Position numbers and translations under genes: made by a program. Below the pieces are notes generated by a model that had not been told where the DNA came from, did not search any database, and was given only the letters and a program-made list of their open reading frames with translations. Shown here in pieces: positions 33,500 through 43,806 of a stretch of 64,000 nucleotides of DNA. Every line of letters begins with the position of its first letter. Position 1 is the first letter of the stretch. This DNA is from Hyposmocoma kahamanoa. Taxonomy: Eukaryota > Arthropoda > Insecta > Lepidoptera > Cosmopterigidae. The stretch is from positions 7,235,790 to 7,299,789 of the forward strand of contig NW_020653852.1 in assembly GCF_003589595.1 (NCBI RefSeq), given 5' to 3'.

Positions 33500-33895
33500 A
33501 CTAGACTTACCTATTTCTGCCGCCAAGCAGCAATGTCAATATTAATGTGTTCCAGTTTTAAAGAGTAAGGGTGCTGATGAAATTACAGGCACATGGGACT
33601 TGTCAACTTACGTCTCAGGGTGACGGGCGCAGTGGCAGTGCCCCCTCTTTGTGATTTATAGCTCTGAGTGACACTGCAATAGGGACAGGCATGACGCTTA
33701 CTATCAGGCATACGACTTGTTCGTCCCGTCACTTATTATTATAGAAAAAAAACACATTTCGCTGTCAAATTCGAGTGATAAAACTAGAAATTACTTATAT
33801 ATAATATAGGTAGAAATCACATTACGTCGTATTGTGGCGCAATCTCAAATAATGCTTATTATATTAAAACCGTATGTCACATAAACCACGAGTGG
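33500..33895 (+). repeat. repeat F copy 9 with shared downstream flank
   Basis: 5'-truncated repeat F ('cttacctatttctgccgcca' onward) to its A-run at about 33755. It is followed by 'ctgtcaaattcgagtgataa' and about 130 bp more that match 28078-28213 almost exactly. The match ends at 'cataaaccacga', where another repeat F piece starts. Confidence 0.8.
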
Positions 33896-34015
33896 TAGTA
33901 CTCCTCAGATCTTTGCGATTTGAAGCTATGAGTGGCATTGCGACTGTTATGGACAGGCGTGTAGCTTACCATTAGGCGCATAACTTGTTCGTCCCGTCAC
34001 TTGATAATATAAAAA
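33896..34015 (+). repeat. repeat F copy 10, 3' part
   Basis: 'tcctcagatctttgcgattt' to 'ttgttcgtcccgtcacttga' and an A-run. It lies in tandem with copy 9 in the same orientation, and diverges from it at normal family level. Confidence 0.75.
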
Positions 34016-34439
34016 AAATTTCACGTCAGACCAATTTCAAATCTGCAGCTTTAAACAAAAATTTCTGTAGATCTACAGATTTTTCTAGAGGCAATCTAGG
34101 AAATTCTACGGATATTCCAGTGTTGCCTCACGAATTATTAAAAATTGGATTAGGCGACATTGTTAACTACAGCGTATGTACTAAAGCATATATAGCAGCA
34201 TTATGTGACTATAAAAGTCTGTATTATTGTTTGTGATTTTACTATCACGATTGTACCATAATTGTATTGAATATCATTTAAACCAAGTTTTACCACACAC
34301 AAAAAAAAATAAAAAAAACAATATGCTTTACATAAAATTAATACATTACAACGAGCAATGCAACATTAACTTTATCCTCTTCAAAATAAGTGACGACGAG
34401 CTGCAGCGAGCTGCGGCGGGCGCACTTTATAAAATGCAA
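34016..34439. other. unassigned DNA
   Basis: Nothing recognised; 'agctgcagcgagctgcggcg' at 34399-34420 is a small internal repeat. Confidence 0.4.
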
Positions 34440-34850
34440 TATACTAAAGAACATATTCTCTACTAAATAAATATACATTTCTTCAAACAACAAATAACAA
34501 GTCGCCGACGGTTGGCGACGGTAGACTGGCTCTGACCACTTGTCCCGCCTTCGGTAATACAAAGTGTAACTTAGCTTCTCAACAATAAGGTATTTTATCT
34601 TTAAAAGGCATACTGCGTAGTAGATGCAATACAATATAGAATTTCATGTCTAATTAATAAAGTGTACATTTCTTCGAACAACAAAAAGCAAGTCGCCGAC
34701 GGTAGGCGACGGTTGGCGACCATAGGCGAATTCGCGCGGCGCCGCTTTCCGTCGCCAGCTTGTGCCGCCATGGGCAATGCAAAATCACTTAAAGTCACTT
34801 AGCTTCTCAACAACAAGGTATAATTCTTTGAAAGGCAGCTATCAGCTGAT
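34440..34850. repeat. tandem duplication, about 191-bp unit
   Basis: Unit 1 (from 34465) and unit 2 (from 34656) share 'acatttcttc', 'aacaa', 'caagtcgccgacggt', 'ggcgacgg', 'cacttagcttctcaacaa', 'aaggcat/ag'. A third partial start ('aaagtgaatatttcttct') lies at 34920. Unit 2 has an extra 'ggcgac' motif and a GC-rich insert. The two minus-strand ORFs with the shared SATCxLLFEEMY string are products of this duplication, not genes. Confidence 0.75.
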
Positions 34851-36378
34851 CATGCTGGTATGCGTAGCGCGAACTTTGAAAATAGCAATGCAACATAGAA
34901 CTAATAAATAAATAATAAATAAAGTGAATATTTCTTCTCACGCGAATACAAAAAGGATCCAATGCAGATCCAGTCACTTTCGAGATATGGCAGTTTGAAG
35001 TTTGAAAATATTTCTCACTGTTGTTTTATTTTCAAAACTTATAATGTCATGTAACTCCAGAGATATTTATATATGTATAAACATGTTGGATTTTTTCCTG
35101 ATCTAAGGGTTAGACTTTAGGAACCGTTTGGTAAATATGGTACATGCATATGGTATTTGGTACATATATTAATAGTCAGAAAGGACATTTTCCGGAAATA
35201 ACATTTGTTCTAACTTTTATGAAAGTAATTTTGTGAGGAAAATGTTTTTACTTTTAAACCTAACCTAACCGAACCTAATCGTGTCTTTGCGATAAACACC
35301 CAACATAGCCTGAAAGAACAACGGTTTCGTTACAATTCGGTTTTCGGTGTAATGAAAATTCGAAAAAACGTTATTTCAAAAAAAAATTCGAGTTTGTGAT
35401 AGGTTACCAGTTAGTGGGAACTAGAACCCTATCACTTACAAGGGGTATCTAGTTGAATAAAACTAGCGAACTGTATTACACTTATTGTATTAAAAAAAGA
35501 GTAGGTACTCGCGCGCGCAATTCGTTCCGCCGTCGTTCCGAGTCGCAGTGCCCGATGCGCGCGCGGCGAGAATCGCGAATCGCGTCATTGGCGTAACCCT
35601 TCAACACCCCGCGCGCCCATTGCAGGCCCGGGGGTGGATTTATTTAGCCCGCGTTTGATCGATGATGCAACCACCAGTACATATAACTCATTTTTTGATA
35701 ATTTTGTGGATTGGTTCCTTTTTGCTTAACTACGTCCAATTGATATTATAAAAAAAAATTGCAATTAGTGTGTACCGCATAACACAGCACTCACATTCAG
35801 CTCATCTCACCGTTGTTATGGATAAACGTATACATAAAACACGCGCTTGCATGTGGATAAACAAATTATAAAAATTTACAATTAATATGTAGCACGAAGC
35901 TACCTCATCATACACTGGGCAGAGCATATGCGCATACATCATCTCCTCCACGCTGATTTGGATAATCAAACATACAAGACACGCAATACCAGTAGTATAC
36001 AAATAGTATAATAACTACAAGAAATACTAATATAGATTACTACTATACTAATGTTAATAAACTTCCTTCCTTCTTTCTGTGTCTTCAAAAATAAGCTGTT
36101 GAGCCGCAAAATCAAACAGGATAAAAGTCATTTGTTTAGATTTTAAATTATGACGTAGATTTCTTCTTCGTCCGGTTATGTAATATTTGGGACTATGTAG
36201 CAATTCCATATACTATTTAGCTTTATGTTCTTAGTGTTACGTTTGGATATTTGTCTATAAGTAATTATTAATGTAATGTATACATGAATAAATAAATAAT
36301 TTATCGGTTCTGCGAATTTCTCAAATACATGCATATTCATGGTTTCCATTAGTAATAAACCGTTGGCACAAGATCTAA
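34851..36378. other. unassigned, includes a CpG-rich patch
   Basis: 35499-35655 is strongly GC/CpG-rich ('gcgcgcgcggcgagaatcgc', 'cccgggggtgga') against an AT-rich background. No start codon context, splice site or coding frame connects it to a gene. 36240-36305 ends in 'gaataaataaataattta', possibly a retroelement 3' tail. Confidence 0.4.
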
Positions 36379-37130
36379 AATCAAATCAAGTTCAAAATAA
36401 TCTTTATTTCATAGGTAAGCATTATTACACTTGAAATCGTCACATTAGTTAAACTCTACCGCTCATTCATAAGGCAGATTCCCCTGAGAAGAATGAGCAA
36501 GAAATTCTAGGGGTTGCTCTTTGTAAATAACATTTGTACACATTCAGCAATTACAATAACATCAGAGATCGAGACTACCTCCATGAGTTAAACGGGTTGC
36601 TACCACGGATTTTTGTCATCCAAGTACGCAGAAGTTGTAAATAGCCTTTAGTATAAAGTTTTTATTTCACTATAATTTTAAGCCTCGTGAATTGCAAATT
36701 TTGTATATCAACCGGAATCTTGTTATAGAAGCGTTATACATTGCCCCTTAAATGAATTCGTGACTTTATAGAAACGACTATCAAGAACAGCTAGTTTATT
36801 TTTATTCCTCGTATTAATGTTATGTCTGTCACTATTTTTCATAAAGAAATTACTATTCCTCTTAACCTTAATTACATTTTCATAAATGTACTGTGACGCT
36901 AGTGTAAGAATTTTAATTTTCTTAAACTTATCTCTCAGAGATAAGATTGTAAATTGCCCTAACCGCACGTTTCTCCAGGACAACGTTTCTATTGATGTCG
37001 ACAGTATTACCCCAAGGAAATAGGCGCTTTGTCGTCGAGTTGCGGATACCAGCCCGTTGCACCAAGTACCAAGTACCAAGTACCCCAAGGAAAATGCCGT
37101 ATGTCATTTCTCTAATTTAAGTTCTAGCTC
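36379..37130 (-). pseudogene. non-LTR ORF2 C-terminal fragment and 3' UTR
   Basis: On the minus strand the pieces WGNTVDINRNVV, EKRAVRAIYNL, RGIKIN-type 'NINTRNKNKLAVLDSRF' and 'SFKGQC' appear in shifting frames. They are followed by the 3' UTR blocks 'caaagagcaacccctagaat' and 'gagcggtagagtttaac' to about 36379. Same family as 56572-57560. Near its 5' end a ~72-bp insertion (37021-37092) is flanked by direct repeats 'taccccaaggaaa'. Confidence 0.8.
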
Positions 37131-39167
37131 AAATTTAAGCCTGTTGAAATCACTTCTGTTTCCGCCTACTGAAAGAGTTCGCTGAGCTTTGTTCAGAAAC
37201 ATTTAAAACGGAATGCTCTAGTGGTTTTTTCACTGGCTACGGTAGTTGGCGCTATTATGCGATGACGTCATAGGCCGCTGCTTCAATAGTGGACGGCGTG
37301 GGACTCTAGGGTTGGTACAGCGACAAAACCCAATTGGTTTAATTCCTTTCTTTAGTGTATATTTTTCGGAAAGATTATCTACTACTTAAAATACAAACTA
37401 TATTTCCAATTAGTCACTATCCAAACAAATTAATGAAATATGTATTTTATTTCTTTCACACAAAGTATGAGATCAGTTTTCTTAGCTAATATACAAAAAC
37501 ACCAGGTCGATAAACCTTCTAATGGAAATTCGAATTCTTCCACAACAATAATTTTCATTCCCTTGTTATAAGCTGCTAACGTATCATTATACACACAAGG
37601 TTATACCGATTCATGATTATGAGGGCATCCTTAGCTTGTTCATTATTCCAAGCCGGCAGCCGTGCCTTTGAATACAGGGCCGTTAAACAAGAATGTATGA
37701 TGACATATTTACAATATTTTACTACAGAAAATTATATCTTATGGTTCTTGATAATCGATTTACAGTTAATAGCATTACTAATGAATAAGCTATGGTACAA
37801 AAGGAGTATATTTGAAAATACACTATAAAAGAGTACCACAATTGTATCACTAGTATAAACAAAGAACAAAACCAGAATGACACCTCGATGTGAACCATTG
37901 ACCACAACAAGGAGTGATCTTAGTACCTTTTTGTGTTCAGTGAGCATCAAAGATGTTCAACACAAGCGTCGTTTCCACTCCAAGTTTTACTTAAAATCAA
38001 ATGTGAAAGGAAATGTGGGCAATATTTAGCTTGAGGCCGCGATGAGTGTTGACTCTCGAGCGAGAAGAGCCCTGGAAGCGCGATGTCAAGAGTCCATGTG
38101 ATATACAACTATCAGTGGTGCTGTGTGACCTCAATTTCGAGACTTACTTTTAACGCTTTAATACTCGTGTAAAAGTTGGTATGTTATATATTAACATAGG
38201 GATAGTAGCGGTGTATGTTTTTAACGTCAATGTTTTCGTTGTAGTAGTAATTAGAGTTTATAATGTGTACGACGCCGCTGATCAATCGATGAATATTACC
38301 ACCAGGAGCCTGCTATAAGGTTACGTGATAAAAGTGAATTATTTAAAATCGCATCACGACCTAACAAAGTTGAACAGTGATTACACGGCAAGATGAGGGA
38401 TTTTACTTTTAAAAGTTTAATTAGTGCCTATGACCTGCTAATGCTGTCACCTAAATAGCGAGATGGAGGCATACATTGATTTAATATAAAGATAGCTGTA
38501 TCACTCTGAGAGAGTTCAAGAAGTGTTAACCGAGTGTGTTCTAAAAAGGAAACATTACGTTACAAAGTCATTTGAACGATCACCGTAAACTGCATGGAAA
38601 CTGACTAGTTTTTGTGAGACCAATGTACAAATGTACAATGTACAATGTACAATGTACAAACAGAAAATCCCACCCTATGAGCTTAATCAAGATTGCTATA
38701 AGAGCTCTTTGCAGATTTCCAGGCCACCGATTATGACAACTGCCAGTAAGAAATAGCAACAGAAGTCAAATTCTTCATAACTCTCGATCTCTTCAAGTCA
38801 AAATCTCTTAAAGGCTCTCCAATTTGGCGTCTGTAACAGAACAAAGGTAATTTTTCGCCTCAGTTCCGGTGTAAGCCTCTCAAACTGCGAGGGCACTTCA
38901 TTGAAGCCTCAGCTCTTAAGGCTTTAGACTCGACGGCGGCGCTGGCAATGACACCACGAAGTACAAATTGCATTAGTCCGGTACAGCACTTGGTACAATA
39001 AAGAAAACAATACATAACGACAGTGACGTAACAGTGCTATTTAGAAGACAACGAATGTAGAATTTTTGTATTGTTTTTTCTATCATCATGGGGTAGTACG
39101 AGGTTAACAATCATTTTGTAGGTTATCAATCCTTCCAATGATCAAATTTGTGTTTACCGCGGTGTTA
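37131..39167. other. unassigned DNA with a short microsatellite
   Basis: No gene recognised. 38621-38660 is a 7-8-bp repeat (AATGTAC)n, five units. Confidence 0.4.
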
Positions 39168-39320
39168 ACGACCTCGGTGGCCAAACGGTTTCATTGTGGG
39201 CGTTGGACGGAGATGTTCCTTAGGATCAATTTAGGAAATGTACTTTACTAAATTAGTTCTAGTCTGAGTGTTCTAGATAGAGTAAAGTCATTGCTCAGGT
39301 CCTCATAGCACCGGGAATTC
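39168..39320 (+). repeat. SINE-B copy
   Basis: 'gacctcggtggccaaacggt' is a near-perfect A-box head. The B-box region is eroded; the body 'ttagttctagtctgagtgtt' and the end 'cgggaattccctaacttgcg' follow. Confidence 0.7.
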
Positions 39321-39814
39321 CCTAACTTGCGATCAAGTAATGGGTGTATTGTGTGACACAATAAGTAAAAAATTTTGACCACGCAAATTTTTTTATTAGG
39401 AGGCCTTGTCCATGTATACCGCAGCAAATAAATGTTTACTATTAGGATTTTGAACCTTGCCACTTTTAGGAATTAAGTGCTTTTACACGAAGATCCAAGT
39501 CAAAAGTCGTAACGCCGCCTTTTTAGTGTCCTGAGGAATCTAATATTCCTTCCCGTGAGATAAAATAGTTTTTTTTTTTTTTCAAATAATATTTCTTTTA
39601 AATAGGACGTATTGGTTCTGGCAGTTGAATTACAATATTGTAGATCGTCTAGAGATTTCCATAATAACTTCGAATACTAATAATAATAATAAACTTATTC
39701 AGTGAAAAATGTACATCATTATAATGCTTACCTAAAGAACGCAATAGACTGTGAAATGTACTCTTTAAATAGATGAAGCCACTACAGTTGAACTAGGAAG
39801 TCTTGTATCTCAAC
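39321..39814. other. unassigned DNA
   Basis: Nothing recognised. Confidence 0.4.
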
Positions 39815-40086
39815 ATGTAGCTGTAGTAGTAGAGCTCCTAGCTCGCGTTCGTCCAGGGAAGTGCTGCCACCTTACCTATTTCTACCACCAAGATGTAATG
39901 TGAGCATTGCTCCGATCCGGTTTCGAAGGGTAACGGTGCTAGTGAAATTACAGGCACATAGGACTTGGCAAAGTATGTTTCAGGGTGACGGGCGTAGTGA
40001 CAGTTCTCCTCAGATCTTTGCGTTTTAAAACTCTTCCTGGCACTGCAATTGCTATGGACAGGCATATCGCTTACCACCAGGCGCTA
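39815..40086 (+). repeat. repeat F copy 11
   Basis: 'gtagtagtagagctcctagc' to 'cttaccaccaggcgc'. It stops before 'gacttgttcgtcccg' and has no A-tail, so it is 3'-truncated. Confidence 0.75.
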
Positions 40087-41059
40087 GCCCCCCACACTTC
40101 ACCTCTTAAAATCTAAGCTAGAGTTCAAGTACCTCGCCTTAAATTAGAAGAACATGACTTACTTTAACAATATTTCTTATTACCAACTCGGGTTTGCTTT
40201 TCTATAATTATAGTCGCATTGGTTGACTGTACTTACTGCATGATATCTCCAACATCCTATTATAAGTTATATACTTTCACGATTTATAACCGTGCGTGAC
40301 TCGAACCATTCTTCAAAAGTGATTTTATTGCCACTTGTCTCCACGCTAATACCAACCTTAAGCATTTAGCAACTGAGTCTAATTTGGAAGTGGGTTGTAA
40401 ATAAAAACGTGTCATGTTTGGGTCGTGTAACCCTGAAATTAGAAATGGCCAAACTAATCAAAAGATCGTTATTAAAACTTTGCTGTAGTTTTATATTTGT
40501 TTCTCTTTCAAATACTTAGCAATATATTAGTCTATTTACTCACGTAGATGCTGGTAGATAATTCAGAATAAAATATACATGCTATGAGTATTCGTTAGCA
40601 ACATAATTGCCCTCTAAACGAGACCAAACTTATTTCTAGCCACTTCCTATGAAAACACTAGAAAAACTACCTTTACAAGTACAGGACCATCATACAGTCG
40701 ATGCCCCAAGGTACCCCTAAGGAACTATTTGGTTTTGAATAGATCAGCTTGAAGAAAAGTGTTAAAGAAACTTAGCCTTTAACCAGTGAGTCGTGAGATT
40801 TTGTTATGACTTCCTTATTGCATCATTAGTTTAGTAAGTTAGTAAACTTTTTAAGCCTACATATATCTATATATATAAAAAATTCAACCAAAAATTTTAT
40901 GTTTAATGCGTAAGAAGGCTCTCTTAGAGCATCGATTGCACCATTTCTTTTCTCTGTATCTGACGCACCTTGGTCAATAATATGATACCTTACACCGAAT
41001 ATTTCCACCACAGTGGCAAGCATTATAGTGTATGCCATGAATTCGATAAGAAAAATTCG
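40087..41059. other. unassigned DNA
   Basis: Nothing recognised. Confidence 0.4.
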
Positions 41060-41293
41060 ATATAATACCAAGTGACGGGATGGACAATCGAGTCTGGTAG
41101 TAAACGACACGCCTGCTTTTTTAAACCGTAACTATCTGAGGGACACTACCACTGCGCCCGTTACCCTGATACCTAAGTTGGCAAGTCCCATGTGTCTATA
41201 ATTTCACCTCCACCCTGTTTCCACCAGAAATAGGTAAGATGGCAGTACTTCCCCGGATGAACTCTTTCACAAGGAACTCTACTACTACTACTA
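41060..41293 (-). repeat. repeat F copy 12
   Basis: 'ataccaagtgacgggatgga' to 'caaggaactctactactact'. Internal deletions in the middle (around 41120-41140 and 41212-41225). Confidence 0.75.
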
Positions 41294-41452
41294 AAAAGAA
41301 CTGGTATTAGCAATTCAAAGTGATTGACACAGGCTAAACACTTAGTAAATGATTTACAAGTAAATACTACATAAAAAATACTCATCTCTGGAGCTGTGTC
41401 GTAAGTACCATCGAGAAGAGTTGACCAGTGCGACGAGGATGGTTTCAAAAAG

Positions 41453-41925
41453 GTGGAAAGGAAAGAGAAGTACACCACCCGCAACCTTATCGGCACCGCA
41501 CCGAGTGGCCCTAATCATTTACTGTGTCCAGCGATATCGTCGACTTTGTTATACGTGTCACGGCTACATTACTCCACACAGTCTACCGATATTGTGAAGT
41601 ATGTACGAGTGAAAGCCAATGCTATCCTGAGAGATTCGAGCAGTTGGGCCACAATGTGAATTTTAATTCATTTGTGGTGAGAGTACCAAATCAACATCTC
41701 TGTCAACCTTCATGAAGGATGAGTTTTGGCCGAAGGGTGTCATGTACCGACGTTTCCGAGGCCGGCTATCGGACACCCACATTGCGTCATACGTCGCAAA
41801 TAATACGTGTAAATAATAATGAGTCATTAGAGTTTTATTATATTACTGTGTATGTTAGTCTATAAGGTATGTATTTATGTGTCTTTTTAACCTGAATGCA
41901 AATAAAATAAATAAATAACGCTTTC
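41453..41925 (+). pseudogene. ORF1-type (FP-like) retroelement protein, C-terminal remnant plus 3' tail
   Basis: Frames are broken, but the same landmarks as at 5930-6335 appear in order: 'VKYVRVKAN', 'HNVNFNSFVVRVPNQHL', 'TFMKDEFWPKGVMYRRFRG'. The coding part ends in a stop near 41815. It is directly followed by 'gagttttattatattactgt', 'gttagtctataaggtatg' and the tail 'gcaaataaaataaataaata'. No RT sequence lies between the protein end and the tail. Confidence 0.6.
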
Positions 41926-42009
41926 AATTCACGGCTTTGTTTGGTAACCGTTTATTTTCCATACCGGCTTTATATAAACGTTGTCGACTATTTAATACTT
42001 CTTAAGTAC

Positions 42010-42425
42010 ATTATTTATAAAGATATGCTAAAAATAAACTACAGGTGGACACAGAGACGACTTCTTCGAAACCTACAATATTGTTGATACAAAGATTGAA
42101 CAAACACAAAGAAAAATCCCTTCGTTCCGAATAGACTCGAACCAATGTCTGTTGTCTCAACGTGGCTAACGCTCTTATACCTACTAAGCTACGGATCAAG
42201 CCAGCAGATCTTACGAGTTTCTCAATGTGCTTATTGAGGGTTTCTAATTCACAATTCATTTATTTGTGAAAACACAGCTTATATAGACGCTGACATTACA
42301 AAATAACTAATACAAAGATGGAACGCTTAGAAAAAATTCCTTCGATCCGGCAAGATTAGAAGCCAGACGCTATGCCAACTAAGCCACGGAACGAACCAGC
42401 GGAACTTACGATTATTTCTATGTGC
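42010..42425 (-). repeat. SINE-D dimer, two head-to-tail copies
   Basis: Minus strand, first copy 42250-42425: 'gttccgtggcttagttggca' (A box TGGCTTAGTTGG). Second copy 42010-42245: 'gatccgtagcttagtaggta' (A box) with 'cattggttcgagtctattcg' (B box GGTTCGAGTC). Both have the family 3' part 'tt.gttc.atctttgtat'. The second copy retains both promoter boxes in best form. Confidence 0.7.
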
Positions 42426-43076
42426 TTATTGCTGATGTTTGTTTTGCTTTTTTAACGACTTTGTGAGAAACTTGATCTGTGAGAAATCTATTTTTTCACT
42501 CAGCTCGCTCAAAATTACTCAGAGCAATGTCACAAAAAATAGCATGACATTCAATAAAGGACTTGTACCAAATTAATATGGAGCTTGGTACTTTATTCCC
42601 AGAAAAACCAGCCTCAATTTTTTTGCTAGATATAAGCTTGAAATAAAGCAAGAGAGAGAAGAGCTAAGAGCAAAATAATAAAAAAATGTATTGTGAACTG
42701 CATTTTTTATTTAAAACAAAAAGTGTGGTAGATAATATGTTAAATTAATTCCAGCAACACTGCGATACTATAAAAAAAGTCCAAAAAGCAGCAACACTTA
42801 AACGCTAAAATATTCAAAATCTTAATTCTATTGGCTAATTAAATTGCAACAAGAATGACTTTGACATCTGATCCTTAGAATAATAACGCATAGAATGATA
42901 GTTTCATATCAAACGATCTGTCACAAGTGAGGCAAAAACCAAATTCATGTAGGCGTAAGCAACTTGTAACTACGCTCGTCGGCACGCACACAAATATACA
43001 AATAATGATGCCATGGAATAACATTTCCCTCAAAAGTGGGGAAATTGTATCTTGCTTAACTCATCATTAAGTTAAA
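42426..43076. other. unassigned DNA
   Basis: Nothing recognised. Confidence 0.4.
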
Positions 43077-43141
43077 GGTGCCTACAGATTTGCCCGACAT
43101 TGTCGATCAGGTGCCTACAGATATGCTCGGTTTTGTCGATG
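43077..43141. repeat. 33-bp tandem duplication
   Basis: 43077-43109 and 43110-43141 both start 'ggtgcctacagat.tgc.cg' and end 'tgtcgat'. It directly precedes the 99-bp array and is probably the terminal module of the same element. Confidence 0.8.
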
Positions 43142-43806
43142 AAAAACGAATATAGCACTTATTTGTAAATCCAAGATGGCGGACACGATTTTTCAAAATA
43201 TGCTATATGGGTATCCTTTTCGAGGTATTTGGGGATGCTCATTACGAATATGGCACTCATTTCTAAATCCAAGATGGCGGACACGAGTTTTGAAATAAAT
43301 GCAATATGGGTATCATTTTCGAGGTATTTGGGGATGCTCATTACGAATATGGCACTCCTTTCTAAATCCAAGATGGCGGACACGAGTTTTCAAATAAATG
43401 CAATATGGGCATCATTTTCGAGGTACTTGGGGGTGCTCATTACGAATATGGCACTCATTTGTAAATCCAAGATGGCGGGCACGATTTTTTCAAAAAAATG
43501 CTATGTGGGTATCATTTTCGAGGTATTTGGGGATGCTCAATGCGAATATGGCACTATTTGTAAATCCAAGATGGCGGGCACGATTTTTCAAATAATGGCA
43601 AGTTGGGTATCGTTTTCGAGGTATTTGGGGGTGCTCATTACGAATATTGCTTTTATTTGAACTGTCGTGTTTGCCATCTTGGATTTAGAAATGAGTCCCA
43701 TATTTGTATTGAACATTCCCAAACATCTCGAAAACGATACCCAACTTGCCATTATTCGAAAAATCGCGCCCGCCATCTTGGATTTAGAAATAAGTGCCGT
43801 ATTCGA
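43142..43806. repeat. 99-bp minisatellite, five direct plus two inverted units
   Basis: The landmark CCAAGATGGC starts at 43171, 43269, 43368, 43467 and 43566 (spacings 98, 99, 99, 99). After an inversion near 43655 its complement GCCATCTTGG occurs at 43673 and 43772, again 99 apart. Each unit also holds 'ttttcgaggtatttgggg' and 'gaatatggcact'. Because 99 is a multiple of three, the array stays open in several frames and gives a 143-codon repeat ORF (43229-43660); I see no reason to think it is translated. Confidence 0.92.

Noticed and set aside
34338..34798. Two minus-strand ORFs sharing SATCxLLFEEMY
   Set aside because: Shared string results from the 191-bp tandem duplication in non-coding DNA.
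43229..43660. 143-codon ORF with 33-residue repeats
   Set aside because: Entirely produced by a 99-bp tandem repeat whose length is a multiple of three; also open in other frames; no start context or homology.
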